A program made the translations under genes and the position numbers. A stretch of 64,000 bases of DNA from the NCBI RefSeq assembly GCF_003086295.3, contig NC_092039.1, positions 65,987,649 through 66,051,648 of the forward strand, in the 5' to 3' direction. Shown here one piece after another: positions 46,316-56,580 of the stretch (position 1 is its first letter; each line of letters begins with the position of its first letter). A model generated the notes under the pieces. The model did no database searches, was not told where the DNA came from, and was given only the letters and a program-made list of their open reading frames with translations. The DNA comes from Arachis hypogaea. Lineage: Eukaryota > Streptophyta > Magnoliopsida > Fabales > Fabaceae.

Positions 46316-46569
46316 GTTTGTTCCCATCTCTTTTCTTGTGCACATATGCTTCTGTTTCTTTTTCTCTATGCCTGGGTTGCCCCGAAAAGAGGCGCCGCCA
46401 TTGCTTTGTCGTTTGTACATGGGGGGGGGCTCTTTTTTTGTTCTCTGGTATCTTGCTCCGGGTTGCTGTATTTTCGTCTTTAAAAGATCTTTGTTTCTTG
46501 TTTTGCTGAATGGGTTTTCGCTGTCTGCTTTTATGTGATTTTTGCTTGCTGTTGTATTCTTCTTTGTAG
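46316..46569 (+). other. candidate 5'UTR intron of the antisense gene
   Basis: Plus strand: CCAG|GTTTGT at the left end, a T-rich tract and TTTGTAG|GC at the right end, 12 bases before the ATG at 46582. The length of 254 bases is normal for a plant intron. No transcript evidence is available here. Confidence 0.45.
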
Positions 46570-46581
46570 GCAAGAATTTTT

Positions 46582-48496
46582 ATGTCTCGAAAGGTTCTTC
46601 AAGCGATGTCGGCCAAGATTCCAAGTGGTCTTGGTTGGGTAGATCCTGTTCCTCTAAGAGTCCCTTCTGTGGTAGATTCTGAGTATTTAGCTAGGTTTCG
46701 TAGGCAATGTAGCATATGTGAAGATAGAGAGTCTGAGAGGGATTATGAATTAGTAGCCCCGAATTCCGAGGAGAGAGTTTGCTTCCCGCCCTTAGATAGT
46801 TCCGAGAAGCTCTTCTTTTACGCTTATGATTGTTTTTTCTCTAAGCCGAGTGTCCGACTTCCTTTTATCGACCTGGAGTCCGAGGTGTTATGGTCTTGTA
46901 ACCTTGCCCCTACCCAGCTCCATCCAAATTCTTGGGCATTTTTAAAGCTGTTTCAACTTTTGTGTCAGTTTTTGGGTGTTGCTCCCTCTATTTCTCTTTT
47001 TTCCTATTTGTTTTTGTTGACGAAGCCGGGGTCGGGTGGAGGGAAGGTATCTTGGGTCTCTTTTAGGGCTAACCAGGGAAGAAAGTTTTGTACCCTGTAT
47101 GATGAGTCCTTTCACGATTTTAAGAACTTTTATTTCAAGGTCCAGGCTACTGGAGACGTCCGACCTTTCTTTCTAGATGAGAGTGGGGAGCCTTCTTTTC
47201 CTCTTTGTTGGCAGGAGAATGTAGTGTCTGTTAAGTATACCTTTGAGAGTTTAGATGAGGTGGAGCAGGCTTTTGTGGGTGTGGTGAGCAGTTTATGGGG
47301 TCGGGCACCTCACTTGGACACGAAGAAAATGTTGGGGGATCCAAGCCTTCTCCGTTCCGAGTTAGGTAGTTCCCGACCTCTTCCGAGATTCATCTTTTTT
47401 AGTGCTTTGGTTTTGCTTGTTTTTGGTGGAATTTCTGTTGTGGTAATCCCTTTCTTTATTTCTTGCAGAGATGTCTTCTCAGGCGGATTCCATGAAGTTC
47501 CTTCGTCGGACGAAGAAATCTGTGGCTGCTCGGAATATCGAGGCCGGGGAGGCTTCTGCCCGATCTTCTCCACAGAAGACTACTGTGGGTGTTCAGACTC
47601 GGTCAAAGACTATTCCGACTCCCCAGTTCCGAGCTATAAGTCAGGATCCTCCGACCTCTGGGCCTGCTACTTCTTCTCCTCCTCCGTTTTCGGGTCCTCC
47701 TCCCAAGAAGCAGAAGACCTCTCAAGAGCTTGCCGGTTTCAATGATAAGGACTTTGACGCTCTTGGTTGGATTGAGCAGCATATTCTCCCTCAGACCTTT
47801 ATTTCCACTGATGATGTATCTATGGAGCATCATTTTCAATATATGGCGCGGAGCTGTGTCCGGATGGCTAGTCTCCATGCCGCTATTGCCCGGGAGTTCA
47901 AGAAATCCCCCCTTGGGGCGACCAGCTCCCGACTTGAGAAAGCTCAGTCCGAGCTTGATAGGATTAGTCAACTGAAGGCTGCCAGGATTACTGAGTTGGA
48001 GGCCTCTTTGGAGAAAGAGAAAACTAAAGCTACCGCGGCTGTGGCGGCAGCAAAGACATCTGAGGAGATGGCGAAGGCGACTACAGAGAATTATACTCGG
48101 CTATATACCGAGCTTGTGGAGACAAAGGAGAAGTTGCAATCCGCGCAGGACGATTTTTACGAGCTGGAAGGTCATGTGGCCAAGGGTATGGATGCTATGT
48201 TTGAAAATTTGAAGGCTCAGGTCCGGGTTCTTGCTCCCGACCTGGATCTGAGTTTATTCAGTACGGACAACGTTGTTGTGGGGGGAAAGATTGTTCCTGC
48301 TCCTACCGAGGATGAGGTTCCGATGTCCGACCCCAAAGTTCCGGTTGAGAACCCGACTTCACCTTTGGTCGGGGATGGTTCTGGCGTGGAGGTTTCAAAC
48401 CGGGATGACGTTGCTTTTGATGCAGTCCCACTATCTATGTTTCCTCCGCAGCCTTCTGTTGATGTGGAGTCTGGAAAGGATCTTGATTCTCTGTAA
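46582..48496 (+). CDS. antisense gene in element G, Transposase_28-like domain plus coiled coil (two exons)
   Basis: Exon 1 is 46582-47365, the intron 47366-47468 (103 bases, TTAG|GTAGTT ... TTTCTTGCAG|AG), exon 2 47469-48496. Splicing keeps the frame and yields about 603 residues. Exon 1 (261 codons) has LPFIDLESEVLWSCNLAP, QLHPNSWAFLKLFQLLC and LGVAPSISLFSYLFLLTK, the pattern of the 'putative gypsy type transposon' domain (Transposase_28). Exon 2 begins basic (KFLRRTKKS), then has a Pro/Ser-rich linker with PPPKKQKT, a possible nuclear signal. A coiled coil follows (about 47930-48190, ASLEKEKTKATAAVAAAKTSEE) and then an acidic tail. No internal stop occurs. It lies opposite to gag-pol, between pol and the 3' LTR. 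Antisense ORFs are known from the Tat lineage; function unknown. Without splicing, two overlapping ORFs (46582-47745, 47471-48496) would remain. Confidence 0.75.
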
Positions 48497-48640
48497 TCTT
48501 TTTGGTGTTTTGCCCGGCCTGTGGGCTTTTTGGATGGTTTCTGTAAACGCTTTGGACACCTTTTGCTTATTTAGCTACTTGTAGTAACTTTATTATGCGG
48601 TGTTTTTGTTCGCGTTTTGACTTTTTGTTTCCGCTTTTGT

Positions 48641-49010
48641 GCTTTTTAGTTTGTTTTTGGATAACAACTTTTTAGCTAGCGTTTCGAAACTTCCTTTGCT
48701 TTCGTGCTTGTACTTTTTAGCCGCTTTTTGTAAAGCAACTTTTTAGTAAGCGTTTTCGAGATTTCCTTTGATTTCGTTCTTTCGCTTGTACTTTTTAGCT
48801 GCTTTTTGTAAAGCAACTTTTTAGTAAGCGTTTTTCGAAATTTCCTTTGATTTCGTTCTTTCGCTTGTACTTTTTAGCTGCTTTTTGTAAAGCAACTTTT
48901 TAGTAAGCGTTTTTCGAAATTTCCTTTGATTTCGTTCTTTCGCTTGTACTTTTTAGCTGCTTTTTGTAAAGCAACTTTTTAGTAAGCGTTTTTCGAAATC
49001 TTGGTTCTCG
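48641..49010. repeat. 79-bp tandem repeat, about four copies
   Basis: Units start at 48720, 48799, 48878 and 48957 (CTGCTTTTTGTAAAGCAACT...). A diverged copy lies before 48720. They lie just after the antisense gene and may contain its 3' end. Confidence 0.9.
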
Positions 49011-49081
49011 CCGTTTTAAGGCTTCTTTCTTGGATCCGAGTTTTTTCTTGGACCTCGGGCGCCCGAGTACCTCCTTTTTGT

Positions 49082-49283
49082 TGGGTCCGACTTTGTCGTT
49101 GGTCGGCTTTTTTAAGTTATTTTTGTAATCTCTTTTTATTTGGCTTTTTTGAGCCATTTCAGAGTTACTTTATAACTTTCCCTTTGTTGGGTCCGACCTT
49201 GTCGTTGGTCGGCCTTTTAAGTTATTTTTGTAATCTCTTTTTATTTGGCCCTTTGAGCCTTTTCAGAGTTACTTTATAACTTC
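49082..49283. repeat. 106-bp tandem duplication
   Basis: Two copies of a unit starting TTGGGTCCGAC(C/T)TTGTCGTT, at 49081 and 49187, separated from the 79-bp array by about 70 bases. Non-coding. Confidence 0.85.
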
Positions 49284-49578
49284 TCACATTAATTTGAACC
49301 TCGTCGCTTTTATCTTTGCCGACCTTGTGTGGTCTCTTGGCAAATGATTTTTTGCGTTTTGCCGAGCATAAATTAATGCGCCTTGGTGGGGTACTTTCCA
49401 GGATTTGTTTCATCATGAGGAAGAAGAAAAGAAAATAGAGAAATTCGATTAGTATTAAAAAAGGAAAGAATATTTACAGAGTGTTTACCCTTTGACTAGG
49501 TCGGGTGTCTTACTTTAACCGGGTGTCTCATTAAAAAACCCTTGTAGGGAAAAAGAGTACACCTCGGGTTAAGTTTTT

Positions 49579-50510
49579 CTAGCTGTAGTACCGCCTTAGG
49601 TTACAGGCGTGCCAGGCCCTGGGCAGCTCATTGCCTTCTAGGTCGGATACTTTGTAGTAGCCTGTCCTTAAGACTTCTGTTACCTTGTAGGGTCCTTTCC
49701 AATTTGCAGCTAGCTTTCCTTCTCCCGACTTTTGTGTTCCGATGTCATTTCGGATTAGAATCAGGCCGTGAATGGAGAAGCTTCGCTTTATTACTTTCTG
49801 ATTGTATCTGAGGGCCGTTCGTCGTTTTAAGGCTTCTTCTCGGATTCGGGCTCTTTCTCGGACCTCGGGAAGGAGGTCGAGTTCTTCCCTTTGTGCCTGT
49901 GGGTTGCCTCCTTCGTTGTAGAAGATGACTCTGGGTGACCCTTCGTCTATTTCGATAGGAATCATTGCCTCCATCCCGTAAGCTAGTCGGAATGGGGATT
50001 CTCCCGTTGTAGAGTGTGGGGTTGTCCGATATGCCCATAGTACCTGGGGGAGTTCCTCGGCCCATGCCCCTTTGGCCTCTTGGAGTCTTCGTTTTAACCC
50101 TGCCAAGATGACTTTATTTGCAGCTTCTGCTTGTCCATTGGCTTGTGGGTGCTCGACTGATGTGAATTGCTGTTTTATTTTTAGTTCGGCCACCAAGTTC
50201 TGAAAACTTGTGTCCGTGAACTGTGTTCCATTGTCTGTTGTGATGGAGTAGGGGACTCCGAACCTTGTGACAATGTTTTTGTATAGGAATTTGCGACTTT
50301 TCTGAGCCGTAATGGTGGCTAAGGGTTCAGCTTCGATCCATTTTGTGAAGTAGTCGACCCCTACTATGAGGTATTTGACTTGCCCCGGTCCTTGGGGGAA
50401 TGGGCCGAGTAGGTCTAGTCCCCATTTTGCGAAGGGCCATGGTGCGGTGATGCTGATAAGGTCTTCGGGTGGTGCTTTGTGAAAATTTGCGTGTTTCTGA
50501 CAGGGGGGCA
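49579..50510 (-). CDS. element G integrase (frame-shifted end of pol)
   Basis: The open frame reaches up to 50667, but its first 50 or so codons are an out-of-frame shadow of the preceding ORF. Real similarity starts at about 50510 (PPCQKHANFHKAP). The catalytic triad is visible: D in KWGLDLLGPF, D in TTDNGTQF and E in HPQANGQAEAANK, the last two 35 residues apart (D,D35E). The C-terminus has WKGPYKVTEVLRTGYY and ends at LRRYYS. There is no chromodomain, as expected for Tat. It integrates the cDNA in the nucleus. It is separated from gag-pol by a shift of one base at the G6 run (plus strand 50503-50508), inside the zinc-binding region. Confidence 0.85.
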
Positions 50511-53500
50511 TATTTTCACAAATTCCGTTGCGTCTCTTTGCAAGGTCGGCCAGTAGAACCCGGCCCGGACTACTTTCTTGGATAATGCCCGAGCTCCGAG
50601 ATGGTTCCCACACATGCCTCCGTGGACTTCTTCGAGGACGCTCTTTGTTTCTGAGATCGGGACGCACCTAAGGAGGGGGTTTGAGAATCCTCTTCTGTAT
50701 AATACGTCGTGAATTAGTGTATAATTCTGGGCGTCTTTCGTGAGTCTTTTAGCTTCCTTTCTTTCGGTGGGGAGAGTTCCCGACTTCAGGTAGTTGAGTA
50801 TGGGGGTCATCCATCCTTGCTGTTGGTTGGATATGTTTAGCGTTTCTTCCTCTTTTATCACGGAGGGGGATTGTAAGGTTTCCTGGAGGAGACTTCTGTT
50901 GTTGCCTCCGGGCTTGGTGCTGGCGAGTTTTGAGAGGGCGTCCGCCCGGGCGTTTTGCTCCCGAGGTATATGCTGGATCTGTATTTCTGAAAAGTGGCGT
51001 AATTGTGTCTGTGTTTGGTCTAGGTATTTTTTCATAGTTGGGTCTTTGGCCTGGTAGCTTCCATTTACTTGTGATGTGACGACCTGGGAGTCGCTGAAGA
51101 TCGTGATTCTCTGGGCTCCGACCTCTTCGGCTAGTTTTAGACCTGCTAGTAGGGCCTCGTATTCGGCTTGGTTGTTCGAAGCTTGGAACTCGAATTTTAG
51201 GGATAGTTCTATCCGTGTTCCTTGGTCGCTTTCGAGTATAACCCCGGCTCCGCTTCCTGTTTTGTTTGAGGACCCGTCGACATACAGGTTCCATGAGAGT
51301 GGGGTTCCAGGGGTCTCAGTGTATTCTGCGATGAAGTCGGCTAGGTACTGAGATTTTATGGCAGTCCGGGCTTCATAGTGGAGGTCGAACTCGGACAGTT
51401 CCACCGCCCATTGTAGTATTCGTCCTGCCAGGTCCATTTTTTGTAGGATGTTTCTCATGGGTTGATTTGTCCGGACTTTGATGGTGTGGGCTTGAAAGTA
51501 GGGACGGAGCCTCCGAGCTGTGAACACTAGGGCGTAGGCGAATTTTTCTATTTTCTGATAGTTTAATTCGGCCCCTTGTAGTGCCTTGCTTACAAAGTAT
51601 ATGGGGTGTTGTCCTTGGTCATTTTCTCGTATTAATGCTGAAGCGACTGCTCGATGTCCGACCGAGAGGTATAGTACGAGCTCTTCCCCTTTTAAAGGTC
51701 GGGTTAGGATTGGTGGCTGCCCGAGGAATTCCTTGAACTTTTGAAAGGCTTTTTCGCACTCCGGGGTCCACGAGAAGGGTTTCCCTTTCTTTAGGAGTGA
51801 GTAGAGAGGTAGTGATTTTATCGCTGATCCTGCCAAGAATCTTGATAGGGCGGCCAGCCTTCCATTCAGCTGTTGTACTTCTTTGACACACGTCGGGCTC
51901 TTCATATTGAGTATCGCTTGGCATTTGTCCGGGTTTGCTTCGATGCCCCTTTGAGTCAACATGAAGCCTAAGAATTTTCCGGCTTCTGCGGCGAAGGTGC
52001 ACTTCGTCGGGTTGAGTCTCATGTTGTGTTTTCTGAGGGTGCCAAAGACACTGGTGAGGTCGGTCAGCAAGTTTCCGTCTTCTTGTGCCTTTACCAGCAT
52101 GTCGTCGACGTACACCTCTAGTTGTAGTCCGATGTGCTCTGAGAACACTTTGTTCATTAGCCTCTGGTAGGTTGCCCCTGCGTTCTTCAGCCCGAAGGGC
52201 ATTACTACGTAGCAGTAGTTTGCCCTTGGGGTTATGAACGAGGTCTTTTCTTGGTCGGGTCCGTACATCGGGATTTGATTGTATCCCGAGTATGCGTCCA
52301 TGAAGGAGAGATATCTATAGCCTGAGGCTGCGTCTACTAAGGCGTCGATGTTTGGTAGTGGATATGGGTCTTTGGGGCAGGCTTTGTTGAGATCCGTGTA
52401 ATCGACGCACATCCTCCATTTTCCGTTGGGCTTTTTTACCAGGACCACGTTTGCGAGCCATAGGGGGTATTTTACTTCCCGAATGAACCCTGCATCTAGT
52501 AATGCTTGTACTTGTTCTTCTATTGCTTGCATGCCCTCAGGCCCGAGCTTCCGGCGTCTTTGTTGGACAGGTCTGGACCCCGGGTATACTGATAGCTTAT
52601 GGCACATCAGGTCGGGGCTTATGCCTGGCATGTCGGAGGCTTTCCAGGCGAAGAGGTCGGAATTCTTCCTTAAGAGGTTTACGAGTTCCTCCTTTAGGCC
52701 TGCTTCGAGGTTTGCTCCTACGTTTGTTATTTTTTCAGGTGTGTTCCCGATTTGGATTTTTTCGGTTTCTCCCTCTGGTTGTGGCCGAAGGTCTTCTCGG
52801 GCTTGAACTCGTCCGAGTTCTATTGTATTGACCTCTTTCCCTTTTAGGCTCAGGCTTTCGTTATAGCATCGCCGTGCTAGTTTTTGGTCGCCTTTTAGGG
52901 TAGCGATTCCTTTTGTGGTAGGGAACTTCATACAGAGGTGTGGGGTTGAGACTATAGCTGCTAGTCTGTTTAGGGTTGGTCGCCCAATGAGGGCATTGTA
53001 TGCTGAAGTGACGTTGACTATAATGTAGTCGATGCTTAATGTTCTAGATTGCTCGCCTCTTCCAAAGGTAGTATGTAGCGAGATGTATCCTAAGGGACGG
53101 ATCGGGGTGTCCCCTAGTCCAAATAAGTCGGTGGGATAGGCCTTTAGTTCTTTTTCTTCAAGTCCGAGTTTGTCGAAGGCCGTTTTGAACAGGATATCTG
53201 CTGAGCTTCCCTGGTCAACCAGGGTTCGATGTAGGTTGGCGTTTGCTAGGATGATGGTGATTACCATTGGATCGTCGTGCCCGGGTATTACCCCTTGAGA
53301 ATCTTCTCGGGTAAACGAGATAGTAGGTAATTCGGGCAGGGGGCTGTCTTCTCGGACATGATAGACTTCTTTGAGGTGTCTTTTGCGCGAGGATCTGGAT
53401 GTTCCTCCGCCTGCGAAGCCTCCATTTATCATGTGAACATGTCTTTCAGGGGTTCGCGGGGTTTGTTCGGCCCGATCTTCGTTATCTCCTCGCCTTCTCT

Positions 53501-54761
53501 TCCTGGTCTCTTCTCCTTTCTCTGCTATGTATCTGTCGAGTTTTCCTTCTCTGGCTAGCTTTTCTATAACATTTTTTAGGTCGTAGCAGTCGTTAGTAGA
53601 ATGACCATAGAGCTTGTGATATTCACAGTATTCGGACCGATCTCTCCCTGCTCTTTTGTGTTTTAGTGGTCGAGGTGGTGGGATCTTTTCGGTGTGGCAT
53701 ACTTCTCTGTAGATGTCTACCAAGGAGACTCGGAGGGGGGTGTAACTGTGGTACTTCCGTGGCTTGTCCGAGTTGGTTTCTTCCTTCTTCCTCTGTTCCC
53801 GATCTCGATCTCGGAGTGGGCAGGTTGATTCCTTCCTAGAAGAGTCTCTTAACTGGGATGTTTCCTCCATGTTGATATATTTTTCTGCTCGCTCCTGCAC
53901 CTCGTATAGGGAGGTCGGGTATCGTTTGGATAGGGATTGGCTAAACGGTCCCTCCTTTAGGCCGTTTGCTAGTCCCATGATGGCTGCTTCAGTGGGCAAG
54001 TGTTGTATGTCCAGGCAGGCTCTGTTGAATCGCTCCATGTACTCTCGGAGAGTTTTTTGGTTACCTTGTTTGATTCCGAGTAGACTGGGGGCATGTTTCG
54101 TTTTGTCCTTTTGAATAGAGAACCTTGTCAGGAATTTTTTGGTTAGGTCTTCGAAGCTGGTGATTGATCTTGGTGGCAGGTTGTCGAACCACTTCATGGC
54201 CGACTTGGAGAGAGTGGTGGGGAAGGCTTTGCATCGAATCGCGTCGGAGGCGTCGACTAGGTACATTCTGCTTCTGAAGTTGCTGAGGTGGTGACTTGGA
54301 TCGGTGGTGCCGTCGTAGAGATCCATATCGGGTGATTTGAAGTTTCGCGGTACCTTCTCCTTCATGATCTCTTGCGTGAAGGGATCATGGTTGTCTTTGG
54401 GGGTGGGGCCGCGTTCTGTCCGATCTTTCAGGTTGGCCTCTATTTTCCGCAGTTTTTCTTCTAATTCTCTGCGCTTGCGAGCCTCCCTTCTCAGATCTTG
54501 TTCAGTTTCCTTTTGCTTCTTTATATCCTCTTCGAGTTGTTTCAGTCGGTTTTGTTGTGCCCGGACTGCTTCTAGAATTTCCGAGCTCTTTTCTTTTTCG
54601 GGATTTTGTGGATCTTTGTTTGGGAGTGATGTCTTTGGGCGATTCTGTTTGTTTCCTCCTGGAGTGCGTGGTGATAGAGGGCTGTCCGGTCGTTCTCCGG
54701 TGTCAACTTCCTCCTCTTGTTCTGATGCCGCGCGGTCATTGTTGGAGGGGTCGTCCGCCAT
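50415..54761 (-). CDS. element G gag-protease-RT-RNase H polyprotein
   Basis: 1448 residues. The ATG at 54761 is 22 bases from the primer site, and no other start lies upstream in the leader. Order: acidic N-terminus and coiled coil (55-115); gag domain (about 140-300, LYDGTTDPSHHLSNF); knuckle C379-H382-H387-C392; protease DQGSS at 516-520; RT about 740-930 with YVDD at 884-887; a first RNase H (1000-1130) lacking the usual catalytic Asp (LYLSVGHR); a second, archaeal-type RNase H with D1162, E1200, D1224 and D1274; and the start of the integrase zinc region (H1380, H1387, C1418). The double RNase H is the Tat-lineage signature. The last 30 or so residues are out of frame after the C-run. 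Apart from that the frame has no lesion. Confidence 0.92.
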   Translation of the reverse strand: MADDPSNNDRAASEQEEEVDTGERPDSPLSPRTPGGNKQNRPKTSLPNKDPQNPEKEKSSEILEAVRAQQNRLKQLEEDIKKQKETEQDLRREARKRRELEEKLRKIEANLKDRTERGPTPKDNHDPFTQEIMKEKVPRNFKSPDMDLYDGTTDPSHHLSNFRSRMYLVDASDAIRCKAFPTTLSKSAMKWFDNLPPRSITSFEDLTKKFLTRFSIQKDKTKHAPSLLGIKQGNQKTLREYMERFNRACLDIQHLPTEAAIMGLANGLKEGPFSQSLSKRYPTSLYEVQERAEKYINMEETSQLRDSSRKESTCPLRDRDREQRKKEETNSDKPRKYHSYTPLRVSLVDIYREVCHTEKIPPPRPLKHKRAGRDRSEYCEYHKLYGHSTNDCYDLKNVIEKLAREGKLDRYIAEKGEETRKRRRGDNEDRAEQTPRTPERHVHMINGGFAGGGTSRSSRKRHLKEVYHVREDSPLPELPTISFTREDSQGVIPGHDDPMVITIILANANLHRTLVDQGSSADILFKTAFDKLGLEEKELKAYPTDLFGLGDTPIRPLGYISLHTTFGRGEQSRTLSIDYIIVNVTSAYNALIGRPTLNRLAAIVSTPHLCMKFPTTKGIATLKGDQKLARRCYNESLSLKGKEVNTIELGRVQAREDLRPQPEGETEKIQIGNTPEKITNVGANLEAGLKEELVNLLRKNSDLFAWKASDMPGISPDLMCHKLSVYPGSRPVQQRRRKLGPEGMQAIEEQVQALLDAGFIREVKYPLWLANVVLVKKPNGKWRMCVDYTDLNKACPKDPYPLPNIDALVDAASGYRYLSFMDAYSGYNQIPMYGPDQEKTSFITPRANYCYVVMPFGLKNAGATYQRLMNKVFSEHIGLQLEVYVDDMLVKAQEDGNLLTDLTSVFGTLRKHNMRLNPTKCTFAAEAGKFLGFMLTQRGIEANPDKCQAILNMKSPTCVKEVQQLNGRLAALSRFLAGSAIKSLPLYSLLKKGKPFSWTPECEKAFQKFKEFLGQPPILTRPLKGEELVLYLSVGHRAVASALIRENDQGQHPIYFVSKALQGAELNYQKIEKFAYALVFTARRLRPYFQAHTIKVRTNQPMRNILQKMDLAGRILQWAVELSEFDLHYEARTAIKSQYLADFIAEYTETPGTPLSWNLYVDGSSNKTGSGAGVILESDQGTRIELSLKFEFQASNNQAEYEALLAGLKLAEEVGAQRITIFSDSQVVTSQVNGSYQAKDPTMKKYLDQTQTQLRHFSEIQIQHIPREQNARADALSKLASTKPGGNNRSLLQETLQSPSVIKEEETLNISNQQQGWMTPILNYLKSGTLPTERKEAKRLTKDAQNYTLIHDVLYRRGFSNPLLRCVPISETKSVLEEVHGGMCGNHLGARALSKKVVRAGFYWPTLQRDATEFVKICPPVRNTQIFTKHHPKTLSASPHHGPSQNGD

Positions 54762-54782
54762 GGTAGAGGGATGACTTCCAGG

Positions 54783-54800
54783 TCCCCGGCAACGGCGCCA
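54783..54800 (-). promoter_or_regulatory. primer-binding site of element G
   Basis: TGGCGCCGTTGCCGGGGA, perfect tRNA-Asp type, one base inside the LTR edge. Confidence 0.95.
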
Positions 54801-54801
54801 A

Positions 54802-55254
54802 TGTTCCGGGGGTTACCTGAAACGTGCAACTCGGTCGTCTTAGAGAGGCCCGAGGTGGGGGGATTGATGACCCGAGCTTGATGTGCAGAGTGGTTGGTGG
54901 TTGTACCTGCAATGACACTCCGATGCTTAAGTTAGCATGGGTCCAAGCAGATATTTGAGTGGAATTAGAGTGTGCGTTATACCTGGGTGCTCCAGTGTAT
55001 TTATAATAGTTGGCCGTGATCTTCCCTGGATAAGATATTCTTATCTTATCTTATCCTTTGGGAGTTTTATCCCTATCTTTGTGGAACCGCCTTTCCTAGG
55101 TCTTTTCGGCTTTTAGGTTTTGGGCTGCGTTCCTTCTGATGGGCCTTCTTAGCTTTGTTGTCCGAGGTCCGACCTCAGGCGTGGGCCTTTGGGACGAGGT
55201 CGGACCTATCATGGATTTTGCCGAGTTTGGAGGAGCTCGGTCAGGGTATGAACA
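54802..55254 (-). repeat. element G 5' LTR
   Basis: 453 bp, apparently identical to 45514-45966. The TATA box on the minus strand is at 54997-55005. It should drive gag-pol. Confidence 0.95.
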
Positions 55255-56257
55255 CAACCAAAATTCCATTTAAATTCAATTCCTCTCCAAATTGAATCAA
55301 GGCCAACCAAACCCATTTCTCCTCAAATCCAAAGCAAGCAAAGCCCACATCATCACTCAAAGGCACATGGATTAATTAAATTAGGATTTTCATTTTTGTA
55401 ATTTGTTTTAATTTCATTTTCATTTTTCATTTAGTAAAGCCTATATAAAGGCATCAATTGAAGCTGAATGAGGGGAGGTTGGCTCCAATAGGGAGCATTA
55501 GGAATAGATAGGTCTCTCCTTTAAGTTTTCTTTTCTGCTTTAAATCTTGGGTGGAGAATTGAAGAAATTCTGTTTCAATCTCACCTTGAGATCTCTTGTT
55601 TACTTTTTCTGCATAATTGAAATTCACATACTGCTTCATCTTCTCTTTAATTCTGCAATTCATTTTTCTTCTTTATGCTACAAACTGTTCTTGTTGAATC
55701 AAGGAAGGATTTGAGTTCTAGACTTGTTATCTAGTCTCTTTTACTCCTGAGATCTTGAACCCAATTTTTAATTGCTGCAACTTAAGCACTTGTTTTGCTG
55801 CAAATTAAGCACAGTATTTCTCTATTTACTCTTCAAGGCATTTTTACTTTTCTGTTAAGATCTAGTTCCATTGAATCAATCCTCTACTCTTCTACTTGTT
55901 GCAATATATTTTTCCTTGATTAATTTCTGCAATCCCACATCCTTGACCCATTTAAGATTCAAGCAATTTACATTTCTTGTCATTTAAGTTTCTGCAATTT
56001 ACATTGCTTGTTCTTTAAGCTTCCTGCCTATTTACATTCTGCAATTTAAGTTCACTGCTATTTACATTCTGCTGCCACAATTCTCACTCATCAATGTTAG
56101 CTTGACTAAACTAATCACCCACTAAAGTTGCTTGATCCATCAATCCCTGTGGGATCGACCTCACTCTAAGTGAGTTATTACTACTTGATGCGACCCGGTA
56201 TACTTGCCGGTTAGATCTATGTGTTTGGAAATTCATTTTTCCACAAAAACACCATCA
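55255..56257 (+). repeat. solo LTR F, second segment
   Basis: It resumes with the CAACC duplication and includes TATATAAAG (55442-55450). It ends CACCATCA after CCTGTGGGATCGACCTCACTC, a motif also seen near the ends of the E/D/H LTRs. Confidence 0.8.
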
Positions 56258-56580
56258 ATGAGTTCAGGCATCTCTATGATGCCCAAACCATTTTAAGGAG
56301 ACAATATGATATCAACACATAGGCGAAGCTGAATCACCTGTGTAATGCTGTGGCCGCCATTAACCACATATACCCAACTTTCATGTAAGGGCTAGAAGAA
56401 TTGAGTGCTAGACAAGAGGAGATCCTGGCTAAGCATAAGGAGAATGAAAGAAATTATATGGTGAGGATAGGTTTCTGGAAGCCCAAGGACAAGAAAGCAC
56501 AAGAAGGATCCTCCAAAAAGGGTGAAGATGACTCCTCCCCCTCCAAGAAGAAGGACAAAGACAAGGGGCCAATGAACTGA
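56258..56580 (+). pseudogene. element I ORF3, last part
   Basis: It resumes in phase after the solo LTR with FRHLYDAQTILRRQYDIN. It continues to a Lys/Glu-rich coiled end (ELSARQEEILAKHKENERN, KKKDKDKG) and TGA at 56578-56580. Two further stops lie inside (about 56321, 56386). Tails of this sort also end ORF3 in element E. Confidence 0.75.

Larger units (their letters stand above)
45514..55254 (-). mobile_element. element G: Tat/Retand-type Ty3-gypsy retrotransposon, exact CAACC duplication
   Basis: 9741 bp. The two 453-bp LTRs (45514-45966, 54802-55254) look identical by eye. CAACC is found at 45509-45513 and 55255-55259. A perfect tRNA-Asp type primer site is at 54783-54800. Gag-pol runs on the minus strand with a second, archaeal-type RNase H domain typical of the Tat lineage. 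An antisense gene occupies the 3' third. It is probably the youngest insertion in the window. Confidence 0.95.
44397..56257 (+). mobile_element. solo LTR F, split by element G
   Basis: 44397-45513 plus 55255-56257 form one LTR of about 2.1 kb (TGATGACATGTCATCATA ... CACCATCA) with no internal region. The flanks CTGAG (44392-44396) and ATGAG (56258-56262) agree in four of five bases. The host reading frame continues in phase across it. The TATA box TATATAAAG is at 55442-55450. The orientation is inferred from the TATA box and the shared block. Confidence 0.8.

Noticed and set aside
46056..46573. Overlapping ORFs on both strands in 46.05-46.57 kb
   Set aside because: Low-complexity T/C-rich leader of the antisense gene. 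Frames on both strands lack any family feature, and the segment includes a likely intron.
53764..54774. Plus-strand ORFs opposite gag of element G
   Set aside because: They are shadows of the strong minus-strand gag frame; their composition follows its codons.
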